Positions 44,598 to 54,312 of a stretch of 64,000 nt of DNA are shown piece by piece. The notes under the pieces are model-generated. The model saw only the letters and a list, made by a program, of their open reading frames with translations. It was not told the origin of the DNA and did no database searches. Source of the stretch: Bradyrhizobium sp. AUGA SZCCT0176 (lineage in GTDB: Bacteria; Pseudomonadota; Alphaproteobacteria; Rhizobiales; Xanthobacteraceae); assembly GCF_018130145.1 (NCBI RefSeq), contig NZ_JAFCMB010000008.1, positions 186,001 through 250,000 on the forward strand. Direction: 5' to 3'. Within the stretch, counting starts at the first letter, position 1; every line of letters begins with the position of its first letter. The position numbers and the translations under genes were made by a program.

Positions 44598-45569
44598 CTA
44601 GTTCGGCGCAAGTCCGGCCTCGCGTATAATCGCTGCGTTCTCTTCGAATTCCTTTTTCTGGAAGCTCGCAAAGCCCTCCGGACTGGCGGAGCCCCGGAGC
44701 TCTAAACCCTCCTTGCCGAGTGCCTGTTGCAGCGACTTGTCCCCTATCACCGATTGGATCGCCGCGTGCAGCTTTGTCACGACGGCTACAGGGGTTTTCG
44801 CGGGTGCGAAGAGGCCAAACCATCCAACCGAATCCAATCCCTTGAGGCCAAGTTCGTTGGCTGCCGGAATATCCGGCATGACGGAGGAGCGCTCCGCGCT
44901 CGTTGCGCACAGCGCTACAAGTGCACCTGAGTTGACATGCGGCAGGATCGTAGGCGGCGTTCCGATGATCATCGGAATGTTGCCACCCAGAACGGCGGTA
45001 ACGGTCTCAGCGCCGCCCTTGAAGGGAATATTGACAAGCTTGATCCCGGCGATTTTGGAGATCTGGACGGCCGGTATCTGGAAGCCGACGTTGGAAGTAC
45101 CGTAGAACACGCCATCACGCTCGCCTTTTGCTTTCGCCAGGAATTCTGCCCAGTTCTTCACGCCATACCCGGCTGATACGGCCACCAGACTCGAATTCGT
45201 TGTAACCTGGGAAATCGGCGCAAGCGCCGTCAGTGGATCATACGATAATTTCAGCATCGTCGGCGCGATCACCTGGGAGACGTTCGCGCCGAGAAAAAGC
45301 GTATGTCCGTCCGGTTCGGCGCGCAGGGCCTGCACGGCCGCCAGTGTCGAAGATGCGCCAGGAACGTTCTCGATCAGGTGCTTGGCACCCAATACCGCAT
45401 CGAGGCGATGCGCAAATTGGCGCATCGTCAAATCGGCTGAGCCGCCCGGAGGGAATCCGACAAGAAAACGGATGATTTTCGTTGGGTATTGCTGCGCGCG
45501 CGAGGCGGTGGGCAATGCGGCGGCGGCAGCGGTTGAAATCGAGTATTGCAGGAAGCGGCGTCGGTTCAT
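44598..45569 (-). CDS. Tripartite tricarboxylate transporter substrate-binding protein (TctC/Bug family)
   Basis: The 323-residue protein has a probable Tat signal (NRRRFLQYSISTAAAAALP, cleavage near 25) and the Bug fold with RFLVGFPPGGSADLTMR, GASSTLAAVQAL, VNIPFKGGAETVTAVLGGNI and GWFGLFAPAKTP. It binds an organic acid in the periplasm. The permease genes tctA and tctB are absent nearby, as for many Bug proteins. It lies on the opposite strand between the phosphorelay operon and aat. Its codon use looks slightly less GC-rich than its neighbours, which would fit recent acquisition (impression, not measured). Confidence 0.9.
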   Translation of the reverse strand: MNRRRFLQYSISTAAAAALPTASRAQQYPTKIIRFLVGFPPGGSADLTMRQFAHRLDAVLGAKHLIENVPGASSTLAAVQALRAEPDGHTLFLGANVSQVIAPTMLKLSYDPLTALAPISQVTTNSSLVAVSAGYGVKNWAEFLAKAKGERDGVFYGTSNVGFQIPAVQISKIAGIKLVNIPFKGGAETVTAVLGGNIPMIIGTPPTILPHVNSGALVALCATSAERSSVMPDIPAANELGLKGLDSVGWFGLFAPAKTPVAVVTKLHAAIQSVIGDKSLQQALGKEGLELRGSASPEGFASFQKKEFEENAAIIREAGLAPN

Positions 45570-45685
45570 TTTCTTTCCTCCAGTCGTCCCGGCGGCCGTA
45601 CTTCGTTTTTTCCCGGTATCCAGGCCGCGCCGCCGCTTTTTTCAAGGCATAGCATAGGCTACCGGCTCCCTGCTATTCTCCGGCC

Positions 45686-46366
45686 ATGACATCGCGCGAG
45701 TCCGCCGTTTCCGAAATCACGCCCGAGGTGCTGCTGCGCGCCTATGCCTGCGGGATATTCCCGATGGCCGAAAGCGCCGATGACCCCACCCTGTTCTGGG
45801 TCGAGCCGGAAATGCGCGGGGTGATCCCGCTCGAAGGCTTTCGCATCGCCTCGCGGCTTGCGCGCACCGTGCGTTCGGACGCCTTCACCGTCACCGTCGA
45901 CACCGCCTTCAAGGCGGTCATTGCCGGCTGCGCGGCGCCGCAGGCCGGGCGCGACGACACCTGGATCAACAAGCGGATCCGCGATCTCTATGTCGGACTG
46001 CACCAGATCGGGCACTGCCACAGCGTCGAGGTCTGGCAGAACGACGATCTGGTCGGCGGCCTATATGGCGTCAGCCTCGGCCGCGCCTTCTTCGGCGAGA
46101 GCATGTTCCACACCGTCAGAGACGCCTCTAAGGTGGCGCTGGTCCATCTGGTGGCGCGGTTGATCGCGGGAGGGTTTGAGCTGCTCGACACCCAATACGT
46201 CACGGAGCATTTGAAGAGCTTTGGCGCGGTCGAAATTTCCAGGCGCCGCTACCGCGCGATGCTCGACAGGGCGATCGCGGGCGAGCCCGCGGACTTTTTG
46301 AAGTTGCCCTCCGATGGGCCGGTCGGCGGCGCCGACGCGCTGGCGATCATCGCGGCGCGCGGCTGA
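45686..46366 (+). CDS. aat: Leucyl/phenylalanyl-tRNA-protein transferase
   Basis: The 226-residue enzyme adds Leu or Phe from tRNA to proteins with N-terminal Arg or Lys, marking them for ClpAP under the N-end rule. Family motifs are LLRAYACGIFPMAES, FWVEPEMRGVIPL, DDTWINKRIRDLYVGLHQIGH, GGLYGVSLGRAFFGESMFH and ASKVALVHLVARLIAGGFELLDTQ. Length is normal. In many alphaproteobacteria it follows accC directly; here about 4.3 kb separates them. Confidence 0.96.
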   Translation: MTSRESAVSEITPEVLLRAYACGIFPMAESADDPTLFWVEPEMRGVIPLEGFRIASRLARTVRSDAFTVTVDTAFKAVIAGCAAPQAGRDDTWINKRIRDLYVGLHQIGHCHSVEVWQNDDLVGGLYGVSLGRAFFGESMFHTVRDASKVALVHLVARLIAGGFELLDTQYVTEHLKSFGAVEISRRRYRAMLDRAIAGEPADFLKLPSDGPVGGADALAIIAARG

Positions 46367-46484
46367 AGACCTGTCCTCATTGGGATTGTGACATCAGTCA
46401 CAGCCCCTCCCCGCGACCTCTCTTATCCCTGTTTGCACGGCTGGTGGGAATGCTCCGCCTCCGACAACGACAGGGATCGCTCAG

Positions 46485-47618
46485 ATGAGCAACGCGCTGC
46501 AAGCGGCACTGGCGGCCGAGCCCGTCGAAAACTCCGCCGCGGACGGCGGCGCCGAACTGGCCGTTACCAGCGCGCCGCCCCCGCTCAGCTTCATCATGCC
46601 GGCCCGGTTGCCGCCGCCGCTGCCCAAGCGCCCGGCGCAGAACGTCATCGCGCGGCACTGGCGCGGCGAACTCTCGCTGCCGCGCTCATACTGGATCAAT
46701 TATGTGGTGCTGGGCACCAGCTTCGGGCTTGCGTCCAGCGTTCTGGGCGCTGCGATCAACCCACGCGTCGGCGAACAGCCGGTGCGCTGGCTGATCTCGC
46801 ACGGCCTGACCTGGACCGCGATCATCCTGTTCACCATCTGGGGCGCGATCGGCGTCTGGCGCGCGGCGACCGCCTACCGACGCGCAGGAAAGCGCTTCTG
46901 GGGCACCGCCGCCAAGGCGACCATGGCGCTCGGCGCTCTCCACCTCGTTTACAGTGTCTACTACGTCGCGATTCCGCAGGGCCTCGGCATCTACGAGATC
47001 GCGGCTGGCGATGCGCGCCTCGCGTCACACCAGTTCAAGGTGCTGAACAATGGCGCCATGCTGGATTTCTCCGGAGGTATCTCGTTCGGCACGGCGAAGG
47101 AGTTCGAGACCATTCTGAAGGCGATGGACAATGTGCGCACCGTGCGGCTGAACTCGAACGGCGGGCGCGTCGCGGAGGCGCAGAAGATCTCCGACCTGAT
47201 CAAGGCGCGAGGCCTGTCGACCTACGTTACCCATCAATGCGCTTCCGCCTGCACCATCATGTTCCTCGGCGGCAAGCAGCGTTATCTGCACGCGAACGCA
47301 CGGCTCGGCTTCCACCAGCCTTACTTCCGCGGCATGACCGCGAACGAACAGCGCATCTCGATTGCCCGCGAGCAGGCGCGCCTTGAGAAGTTCGGCCTCA
47401 GCGCCGCCTTCGCCGAACGCGCCAACAGCGCAGGTCCCTCGGGCATGTGGTTTCCCGAACAGAGCGAATTGCTGCGCGAGCGCGTGGTGACGTCGATCTT
47501 CAACCCGCAGCCGCCGAAGCCGGTGGCCGCCGCGGCGCCGGCGCCATCCGCTCCCGCTTCACGTAGCGTGCCCGTGCTGCCGAAGACGCAGGCGGCCTAT
47601 CAGGGCGCGCTGCAATGA
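46485..47618 (+). CDS. Membrane protein with ClpP-like periplasmic serine-protease domain
   Basis: The 377-residue protein has a Pro-rich cytoplasmic start (1-65), three hydrophobic segments (about 70-92, 108-127, 143-165), then a domain (185-340) with the ClpP/crotonase layout. RTVRLNSNGGRVAEAQ gives the oxyanion strand, S254 in QCASACTIMFLGG the likely nucleophile flanked by two Cys, and H277 in ARLGFHQPY the likely base; the 23-residue Ser-His gap is close to ClpP. This matches COG3904-like predicted periplasmic proteins, role unknown. The C-terminus is Pro/Ala-rich. It sits between aat and the DUF2155 gene. Confidence 0.8.
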   Translation: MSNALQAALAAEPVENSAADGGAELAVTSAPPPLSFIMPARLPPPLPKRPAQNVIARHWRGELSLPRSYWINYVVLGTSFGLASSVLGAAINPRVGEQPVRWLISHGLTWTAIILFTIWGAIGVWRAATAYRRAGKRFWGTAAKATMALGALHLVYSVYYVAIPQGLGIYEIAAGDARLASHQFKVLNNGAMLDFSGGISFGTAKEFETILKAMDNVRTVRLNSNGGRVAEAQKISDLIKARGLSTYVTHQCASACTIMFLGGKQRYLHANARLGFHQPYFRGMTANEQRISIAREQARLEKFGLSAAFAERANSAGPSGMWFPEQSELLRERVVTSIFNPQPPKPVAAAAPAPSAPASRSVPVLPKTQAAYQGALQ

Positions 47619-47712
47619 GCGAATTGCGGCGCCTGCCCGATCCCGGCTGAGAAGATTCGCCTTGGCGTATGTCTGCTGGCATCGACGAGAACCGATGCGC
47701 CGAGGACGCCGC

Positions 47713-48720
47713 CTAATTCCCGAACAATCCACCGAACAGCCCACCGGGCCGTTGTTGCTGCGGCGGCGGTGGCGGCGGTTGCTGCTGGAACTGCGGCTGC
47801 GGCGGCAGCCCCGACGGCGGCGGACGCGGCGCGGCCTGCTTCGGCGCCGGCGGGCGCTTGGCGGCGGGCGGCGGCGGAGCCGGCTTCGGCAGTTCAGGCT
47901 GCGCGCTGACGATGGTCTGGTCGGGGACTTTGCAGTCGGTCAGCCAGATATCGTAGACCGGGTGCTCGACGCCGTGCAGCCCCGGGCTCGCGGCGTACAT
48001 CCAGCCCGAGAAGATCCGCTTCACCTCGCCCTGCAGCGTAATCTCGTCGACCTCGACAAAGGCGTCGGTATTGGCGGCTTCCGTGGACGGGCGCGTGTAG
48101 CAGGCCGACGTCTTCACGCGCAGCGCGCCGAACTGCACCGTCTCGCCGATGTCCTCGTCGAAATTGATGATCCGGCCGGTGATCTTGTCGAGGCCGGAGA
48201 AGCTGGCCTTCTTGTTGGTAACCTTCGATGCAGGCGGCTCGGACACCACCTCATCCCCCGGCTGCAGGCTGGCGGAGGCCGGCGGGACGGGTCCCTTGGG
48301 CTGGCGCTGCCCTGGTGGCAGGCCCGGCTGCGCATTGGCCGCGGGCGGCACGGCGCCCGGCGCACCTGGCTGCGGCGGCGTTACCGCGATCCCCGGCTGG
48401 GTATTCTGTGGAACGACGGTGGTGCCGGGCGGCGGCGCCAGGGGCTGGGTCTGCACGCTTCCGGGCGGAGGTACGCCCTGCCCCGGAGCGGGGCGGTTTG
48501 GCGTCGGCAGCAGCCGGCCGCGCGGCAATTCGGGCACTTCCTCGTCGTCGTCGAGTTGCTGCTGTTGCTGCTGCTGGTTGCCACGCGGGATCGCGCCTGG
48601 CGGCCGCAGCGGCGGATCGGAAAAAATATTGCCGATCTGCGCGCGCGCGGGTGGCGCAAGCGAGATTGTCGAGGCGGCCACCAGGGCCGCAATACCAGTC
48701 AGGGCAATGGTTCGAAACAT
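47713..48720 (-). CDS. DUF2155-domain exported protein
   Basis: The 335-residue protein has a signal peptide (about 1-27), a Gln run and a Pro-rich linker (about 50-160). The DUF2155 domain (about 165-275) has the core KASFSGLDKITGRIINFDED, RVKTSACYTRP and GEVKRIFSGWMYAASPGLHG and conserved Cys. The Pro/Gln-rich tail ends GGLFGGLFGN. DUF2155 is almost confined to alphaproteobacteria and usually lies next to NDUFA12 and aat; function is unknown. Here NDUFA12 is over 7 kb away on the same strand. Confidence 0.92.
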   Translation of the reverse strand: MFRTIALTGIAALVAASTISLAPPARAQIGNIFSDPPLRPPGAIPRGNQQQQQQQLDDDEEVPELPRGRLLPTPNRPAPGQGVPPPGSVQTQPLAPPPGTTVVPQNTQPGIAVTPPQPGAPGAVPPAANAQPGLPPGQRQPKGPVPPASASLQPGDEVVSEPPASKVTNKKASFSGLDKITGRIINFDEDIGETVQFGALRVKTSACYTRPSTEAANTDAFVEVDEITLQGEVKRIFSGWMYAASPGLHGVEHPVYDIWLTDCKVPDQTIVSAQPELPKPAPPPPAAKRPPAPKQAAPRPPPSGLPPQPQFQQQPPPPPPQQQRPGGLFGGLFGN

Positions 48721-48981
48721 CTCGCGGCTTTAAAGGGCGAATCGGGCTCGCGACATAGTACAATCTTATCCGCCGCTCGCGTGCCTACCGGTTAACACGC
48801 TGAATACGGCGGGGAAAGGGCGGTTACCCCCGTCCCGGGGACGGGCTTCGCCCGCTCCGGGGCCACTGGTCAGCCCCTGCCACAAATGAAATAGTCGGTT
48901 TCGATCAGCTTTCGCGCGGGTTGCCGTCGCGAAAACCATGAAAATCCGGGACAACCGGACGAGCCAGAGGAAATCCCAGAC

Positions 48982-49761
48982 ATGACCGATCGAATTCGCC
49001 TGGACGGCCGGGTCGCCGTCGTCACCGGTGCGGCCGGGGTCATCGGAACCGCCACCATCAAGCTATTGGCCGAGCGCGGGGCGCGCATTGTCGCCGTCGA
49101 CCGCAAGGAGGCCGACCTCAAGGCGGCCATCAAGGACCTGCCGGCCTCCGCCGAGGCGCTCGCGATCGCCGCCGACGTCACCCAGGAGGACGAGGTCGCC
49201 GACTATGTCCGCGCCAGCGTCGACAAATTCGGCACCATCGACGCCTTCTACAACAACGCCGGCATCGAGGGCGACATCAAGCCGATCCCGCAATATTCGC
49301 TGGAGAGTTTTCGAAAAGTGCTCGACGTCAACGTGGTCGGCGTTTTCCTCGGCATGAAGCATGTGCTGCCGGTGATGCTCAAACAGAACAAGGGCAGCAT
49401 CATCAACACCGCCTCGATCGCCGGCCTGATGGGATCGCCCTACATCGCCGTCTACAGCGCCAGCAAGCATGCGGTGATCGGGCTCACCAAGACCGCGGCC
49501 TGGGAATGCACGGGCACCGGCGTCCGCGTCAATTGCGTCTGCCCGGGCCTGATCGACAGCCGGATGCTGTCGACGATCTATCAGGGGCGCAACGGCGGCA
49601 ATGCCCCGATGCCGATCGAAAAGATGGTCGACCGGATTCCGGCGCGGCGGCTCGGACATGCTTCCGAAGTCGCCTCCGTCGTGGCGTTCCTGGCGTCGGA
49701 TGAAGCCAGCTACGTCACCGGCTCTTCCTACACCGTCGACGGCGGCCGCACCGCCGCCTAG
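48982..49761 (+). CDS. Short-chain dehydrogenase/reductase
   Basis: The 259-residue classical SDR has the cofactor motif VTGAAGVIGTA, a D after the second strand (VAVDRKEADL) pointing to NAD(H), NNAG, the catalytic Ser in INTASIAGLMG, YSASK with catalytic Tyr and Lys, and the C-terminal YVTGSSYTVDGGRTAA. The substrate cannot be told. It starts a plus-strand run with an esterase and an antiporter that may form a catabolic group. Confidence 0.9.
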   Translation: MTDRIRLDGRVAVVTGAAGVIGTATIKLLAERGARIVAVDRKEADLKAAIKDLPASAEALAIAADVTQEDEVADYVRASVDKFGTIDAFYNNAGIEGDIKPIPQYSLESFRKVLDVNVVGVFLGMKHVLPVMLKQNKGSIINTASIAGLMGSPYIAVYSASKHAVIGLTKTAAWECTGTGVRVNCVCPGLIDSRMLSTIYQGRNGGNAPMPIEKMVDRIPARRLGHASEVASVVAFLASDEASYVTGSSYTVDGGRTAA

Positions 49762-49769
49762 CATTCGTC

Positions 49770-49858
49770 ATTCGCGAAGCGAGTGAACTATGATGTGCAA
49801 TTGCACATCTGAGAATCTCGAGATTCCGGGTTCGATGCTTCGCATCGCCCCGGAATGA
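49770..49858. repeat. Bradyrhizobial-type intergenic palindromic element
   Basis: The gap between the SDR and hydrolase genes holds a perfect 16-bp palindrome (49793-49808, ATGTGCAATTGCACAT) and a larger hairpin (about 49822-49856) whose arms ATTCCGGG and CCCCGGAAT enclose GATGC-TTC-GCATC. From memory, this type of element recurs in genomes of this group. Confidence 0.65.
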
Positions 49859-49888
49859 AAACACAAAACACCAGAGGTTTCCGCTCTC

Positions 49889-50836
49889 ATGCCCGTCGTT
49901 CTCGATCCCGATGCCGCCGCCGTCTACAGGGCCTTCCAGGAAGCCGGACGCCCGCCCTATGAGTCGGGAACACCGACCCAGGCCCGTGCGATGTATCTGG
50001 CCGGTCGGCCCGTCTCCAATCCAGAACCGCCGGAACTGGAATCCGCAAAACCGCTCTCAATCCCCGCCCCGCATGGCGCGATCCCGGCCCGCATCTACAC
50101 GCCGAAGACGCTGCGAAAGACCGGCGGCCCTGCGCCCTGCCTGGTGTTTTATCACGGCGGCGGCTGGGTGATCGGCGATCTCGATTCCCACGACGTGGTC
50201 TGCCGCAAGCTCGCGCATGAAGGCGAGTTGATCGTGATTTCGATCGACTACCGCCTCGCCCCCGAACACAAATTCCCCGCCGCCGTCGACGACGCCGTCA
50301 CGGCTGTGAAATGGGTCGCGGCCAATGCGAAAGACCTCGGCATCGACGCGGCGCGCGTCACGGTCGGCGGCGACTCGGCCGGCGGCAATCTCGCAGCCGT
50401 CGTTGCGCTCGCGGCGCGTGACGGCGATGGGCCAAAGCTCGCCGGCCAGGTGCTGATCTATCCCGCGACGGATTTTGCGATGAAGCATCCCTCGCACAGC
50501 GAGCCCGAGACCAGCATTCTGCTGACGCATTCCGTCATCAAATGGTTCTGCAACCACTACCTCAGCGGCCCCGCCGACATTGACAATTGGCAGGCTTCAC
50601 CGGCGCGCGCGAAAACGCTGGCCGGATTGCCGCCGGCCTATCTGCTGACCGCCGGCGGCGATCCGCTGCGCGACGAAGGCGACGAATACGCCGCACGGTT
50701 GAAGGAAGCGGGTGTGCCCGTGACCTACAAGCACTTTCCCGGCCAGTTCCACGGCTTCTTCACCATGGGCAAGCTGCTGCAGCAGGCCAACGTCGCGGCA
50801 ACCGATATCGCGCTCTGGCTGAAAGCGCTGAATTGA
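49889..50836 (+). CDS. Alpha/beta hydrolase, hormone-sensitive-lipase family esterase
   Basis: The 315-residue esterase has the oxyanion-hole motif YHGGGWVIGDL, the nucleophile elbow GGDSAGGNLAA, the acid Asp in LLTAGGDPLRDEGDEYA and the catalytic His in FPGQFHGFF. No signal peptide is present, so it is cytoplasmic. The family hydrolyses short-chain esters and lactones. It follows the SDR gene after a palindromic spacer; an esterase after a dehydrogenase fits breakdown of an ester or lactone (inference). Confidence 0.92.
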   Translation: MPVVLDPDAAAVYRAFQEAGRPPYESGTPTQARAMYLAGRPVSNPEPPELESAKPLSIPAPHGAIPARIYTPKTLRKTGGPAPCLVFYHGGGWVIGDLDSHDVVCRKLAHEGELIVISIDYRLAPEHKFPAAVDDAVTAVKWVAANAKDLGIDAARVTVGGDSAGGNLAAVVALAARDGDGPKLAGQVLIYPATDFAMKHPSHSEPETSILLTHSVIKWFCNHYLSGPADIDNWQASPARAKTLAGLPPAYLLTAGGDPLRDEGDEYAARLKEAGVPVTYKHFPGQFHGFFTMGKLLQQANVAATDIALWLKALN

Positions 50837-50870
50837 CAAATTCGCCCGCGCGAAGGAATTGACGGCAACC

Positions 50871-52079
50871 ATGCTCCTGTTCGGAATACCCGTCGACTTC
50901 ATCCTGTTCGCGCTCACGCTGCTCGGCGTCGCGCTGTTTCATCGCCACACCCTGCCCGTCGCGTTGACGGGGCTTGCGGCCATCATCCTCTACAAGCTGA
51001 CCTTCACCGGCTTCAAATACGGCGCCGGCCTTGGTGGCCTCGGCCACCACATGGCGCATGAATGGGTGACGCTGGCCAATCTGTTCCTGCTGCTGATGGG
51101 ATTTGCGCTGCTGTCGCGGCATTTCGAGGAGAGCCGGATTCCCCAGGAGATGCCGGCGCTGCTGCCGGACGACTGGAAGGGCGGCGTCATCCTCCTGGTG
51201 CTGGTGTTCGTGCTGTCCAGCTTCCTCGACAATATCGCTGCCGCATTGATCGGCGGCACCGTGGCGCGCAGTGTTTTCCAGGGCAAGGTCCATATCGGCT
51301 ATCTCGCGGCCATCGTCGCGGCCTCGAATGCGGGAGGCGCCGGCAGCGTCGTCGGCGACACCACCACGACGATGATGTGGATTGCCGGGGTCAGCCCCCT
51401 CGCCGTCGTCGAGGCCTATATTGCCGCCATCGCCGCGATGCTGATCTTCGCCGTGCCCGCGTCGCTGCAGCAGCAGCGCTATTCGCCGATCGTCAAGAAT
51501 CCGCCGAGCGGCCTGAAGGTCGACACGATCAGGGTGCTGATCGTCGCCGCCATTCTCATTGCGGCGCTGGCCGCCAACATCACCGCCAATCTGAAATTCC
51601 CGGCTCTGCTCGACATCCTTCCGGTGCTCGGCATCGCGGTCTGGGTGGTGATCCTTTCAACCGCGGCGTTGCGCAAGCCGGACTGGTCGGTGATGCCCGA
51701 AACCTTCAAGGGCACCATCTTCCTGCTGGCGCTGGTGACGGCGGCATCGATGATGCCGGTCGAGAAACTCCCCGCCGCCTCGTGGCCGACGACGCTCGGA
51801 CTCGGCTTCGTCTCCGCGGTGTTCGACAATATTCCGCTGACCGCGCTCGCGCTGAAACAGGGCGGTTATGATTGGGGCTATCTCGCCTACGCCGTCGGCT
51901 TCGGAGGATCGATGATGTGGTTCGGCTCGTCCGCAGGCGTCGCCCTGGCGAACATGTACCCGGAGGCAAAATCTGTCGGGCGATGGATCACCCAGGGCTG
52001 GCCGATCGCGGTCGCCTATGTCGTTGGATTTTTCGTCATGCTTGCCGTGCTCGGCTGGCATCCCGACGCGCCGCATTAG
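50871..52079 (+). CDS. Ion transporter superfamily membrane protein (NhaD/ArsB/CitM type)
   Basis: The 402-residue protein has about eleven helices in two inverted halves, each with the family's Asn/Asp turn: LSSFLDNIAAALIGGTVARS and VSAVFDNIPLTALALKQGGYDWG. A Gly/Thr-rich loop (SNAGGAGSVVGDTTTTMMWIAG) matches NhaD-type Na+/H+ antiporters and related citrate permeases. Transport of sodium or an organic anion is likely. ATG at 50871 is used; TTG at 50859 is closer to GAAGGA but with almost no spacing. Confidence 0.85.
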   Translation: MLLFGIPVDFILFALTLLGVALFHRHTLPVALTGLAAIILYKLTFTGFKYGAGLGGLGHHMAHEWVTLANLFLLLMGFALLSRHFEESRIPQEMPALLPDDWKGGVILLVLVFVLSSFLDNIAAALIGGTVARSVFQGKVHIGYLAAIVAASNAGGAGSVVGDTTTTMMWIAGVSPLAVVEAYIAAIAAMLIFAVPASLQQQRYSPIVKNPPSGLKVDTIRVLIVAAILIAALAANITANLKFPALLDILPVLGIAVWVVILSTAALRKPDWSVMPETFKGTIFLLALVTAASMMPVEKLPAASWPTTLGLGFVSAVFDNIPLTALALKQGGYDWGYLAYAVGFGGSMMWFGSSAGVALANMYPEAKSVGRWITQGWPIAVAYVVGFFVMLAVLGWHPDAPH

Positions 52080-52227
52080 CGGAGAGCGCAAGAACCGGCT
52101 GCCACGCCGCATCGCGCGCTATCCCTCGGGAATCGGGTGTCGGCGGAGTCTTCAATCTGCGAGACAACACTGCAACCGCGAACCCGCGCCTGTCGGTGAA
52201 GGCCTCGCTGTTGCAATGGAGTATCCA

Positions 52228-52710
52228 ATGAATTCGGAAAACCAGGCGAAGCGAAATCCATTCGGCGTCATGGACGTCCCCGATCCCAACGACGCTGACG
52301 TGGCGCAGTTCGCCGGCAGCGCGACACTGGAAGGATCCGCGGATGATGTGAACGCGGCGAGCTGGGGCACGGCTGACGGCACCAGCCGGTCCGGCACAAT
52401 CGAAGGCCGTTGGTCGAGCCGCTGGAACGGCGGCGCCGATCCCACCATCGCCTGCGATTCCGCCAACAAATGGAAACAGGGGCAAGGCGAAGCGAGAATG
52501 GTAGCAGATCGCGTCTATCTCTATTTCGACTGGGATTCCGGCGCACGCAAAGGATTGATCGATGCCAAGCGCCAAGGCCCGCAGCGGCTGGTCGGAAAGT
52601 ACATCAACCTCACCAGCCCGACGATCACTCGTCCCTGGATCGGCAGAATCGTGGACGACAGGCGGATCGACGGCCGCTTTCCGGAGGGACGCCTGGATTT
52701 CCGCAGATAG
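52228..52710 (+). CDS. Hypothetical protein, 160 aa
   Basis: I do not recognise the family. The protein is soluble and polar with no signal peptide; the centre (SGTIEGRWSSRWNGG, MVADRVYLYFDWDSGARKGL, LVGKYINLTSPTITRPWIGR) looks like a small beta barrel with Trp-rich strands. ATG at 52228 is chosen because GGAG lies 6 nt upstream; an earlier ATG at 52216 lacks a site. It follows the antiporter after about 150 bp in which I see no signal. Confidence 0.7.
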   Translation: MNSENQAKRNPFGVMDVPDPNDADVAQFAGSATLEGSADDVNAASWGTADGTSRSGTIEGRWSSRWNGGADPTIACDSANKWKQGQGEARMVADRVYLYFDWDSGARKGLIDAKRQGPQRLVGKYINLTSPTITRPWIGRIVDDRRIDGRFPEGRLDFRR

Positions 52711-52810
52711 GGGCGTCTATTCCGCTCGCGCCGTGTGACGCCGCTGACGTGGCAGGCGCCGCCGGGTCACCCCGACGGAGCCAAATCCAATCTGCAAAGG
52801 TCAGTTTGAC

Positions 52811-53113
<303 letters not shown>

Positions 53114-53278
53114 CTGAATCTCCATTGTCCGGTTTTTGCGAAACCGTCATGGCCCGCATACCCTTTCGACGGCACGAGGTGCAGGGCGGTTCAGTGCGAG
53201 GCTTTCAAAAATTTCTGCCCGCCGGGATGAACCTGACGTCCGGTACCGCGACGCGCCCTTGTCGGGAGAGCGACAAGA

Positions 53279-54217
53279 TCACCCCGCGCGTGCCGCACGC
53301 CGCAGCGATTGCGGCGGCTGGCCGAAGGCGCGGATGAAGGCGCGGCGCATCCGCTCCGGATCGCGAAAGCCGGTGGTCTCGGCAACGCGTTCAATCGCCT
53401 CGCTGGACGACTGCACGCGCTGCCGCGCCACCTCGATCCGCAACCGCTCGACCGCCTTTGAGGGCGTGGTGCCGGTCTCGGCAATGAAAGCGCGGGTGAA
53501 ATGCCGCGAACTCATGCCGGCCTGCTCGGCCATGTCCTCCACCGTGAGCGGCGCATCGAGATGTTCGCGCGCCCAGGCCAGCAACGGTCCGAACCGTCCG
53601 GTCGGCGACTTCAATTCCAGCAGCGACGAGAATTGCGACTGGCCGCCGCTGCGGCGGTGGTACAGCACGAGCTGCTTTGCGGTTCGCTGCGCGATCTCGT
53701 CACCGTAATCCTCGACGACCATCGCGAGCGCCAGATCGATGCCCGCTGATATCCCCGCAGAGGTCCAGACATTGCCGTCGCGTGTGTAGATCCGATCGGC
53801 TTCCAGCTTCACTTTCGGATAGGCCGACACGAAGTGCCGCGTGCGCTGCCAATGCGTGGTGGCGCGGCGTCCGTCGAGCAGGCCGGCCTCCGCCAGAACG
53901 TAAGCGCCGGAGCAAACGCTGGCGACGCGGACGCCGCGCCTGGCCAACGCACGCACGAAAGCCAGCGTCTTTGGACAGATCGCCGCCGTTCGCACGCCCT
54001 CGCCGCCCGCCACGATCAAGGTCGTGATCGCGTTGGAAGGTTTGAAGCCACGCGCCAGCATCTCGACGCCGGAGGTGCTGCGCACCGGACCCGGCGTCGC
54101 CGCCAAAGTCCTGATCGCAGGCGCCGCACCTGCGAAGCGCGCGGCGATTTCGAACACCGAAATCGGCCCCGCGGCATCGAGCAACTGAAAGTCCGGAAAG
54201 ATCAGCACACCGATCAT
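53279..54217 (-). CDS. GlxA-family transcriptional regulator (DJ-1/PfpI plus AraC)
   Basis: The 312-residue protein joins an N-terminal DJ-1/PfpI-like amidotransferase fold (about 1-165, GVLIFPDFQLLDAAGPISVF and SVCSGAYVLAEAGLLDGRRATTHW with the nucleophile-elbow Cys) to a C-terminal AraC DNA-binding domain (about 210-310, VEDMAEQAGMSSRHFTRAFI and IERVAETTGFRDPERMRRAF). Such regulators respond to small nitrogen compounds. It is divergent, with 95 bp between starts, from a free DJ-1/PfpI protein that it probably regulates. Confidence 0.92.
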   Translation of the reverse strand: MIGVLIFPDFQLLDAAGPISVFEIAARFAGAAPAIRTLAATPGPVRSTSGVEMLARGFKPSNAITTLIVAGGEGVRTAAICPKTLAFVRALARRGVRVASVCSGAYVLAEAGLLDGRRATTHWQRTRHFVSAYPKVKLEADRIYTRDGNVWTSAGISAGIDLALAMVVEDYGDEIAQRTAKQLVLYHRRSGGQSQFSSLLELKSPTGRFGPLLAWAREHLDAPLTVEDMAEQAGMSSRHFTRAFIAETGTTPSKAVERLRIEVARQRVQSSSEAIERVAETTGFRDPERMRRAFIRAFGQPPQSLRRAARAG

Positions 54218-54312
54218 TTGAGGTTATGTCCTTAAATGAGGGAAATATGGCATTTCTGACAACAAGCCACCATGTCAGGATGCACGGGTCAAGTGAAATC
54301 AGGGAGGTCCTC

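Noticed and set aside
48827..48865. GC-rich palindromic stretch between the DUF2155 and SDR genes
   Set aside because: Pairing is imperfect and there is no T run or second copy in the window; it may be a repeat fragment but cannot be supported.
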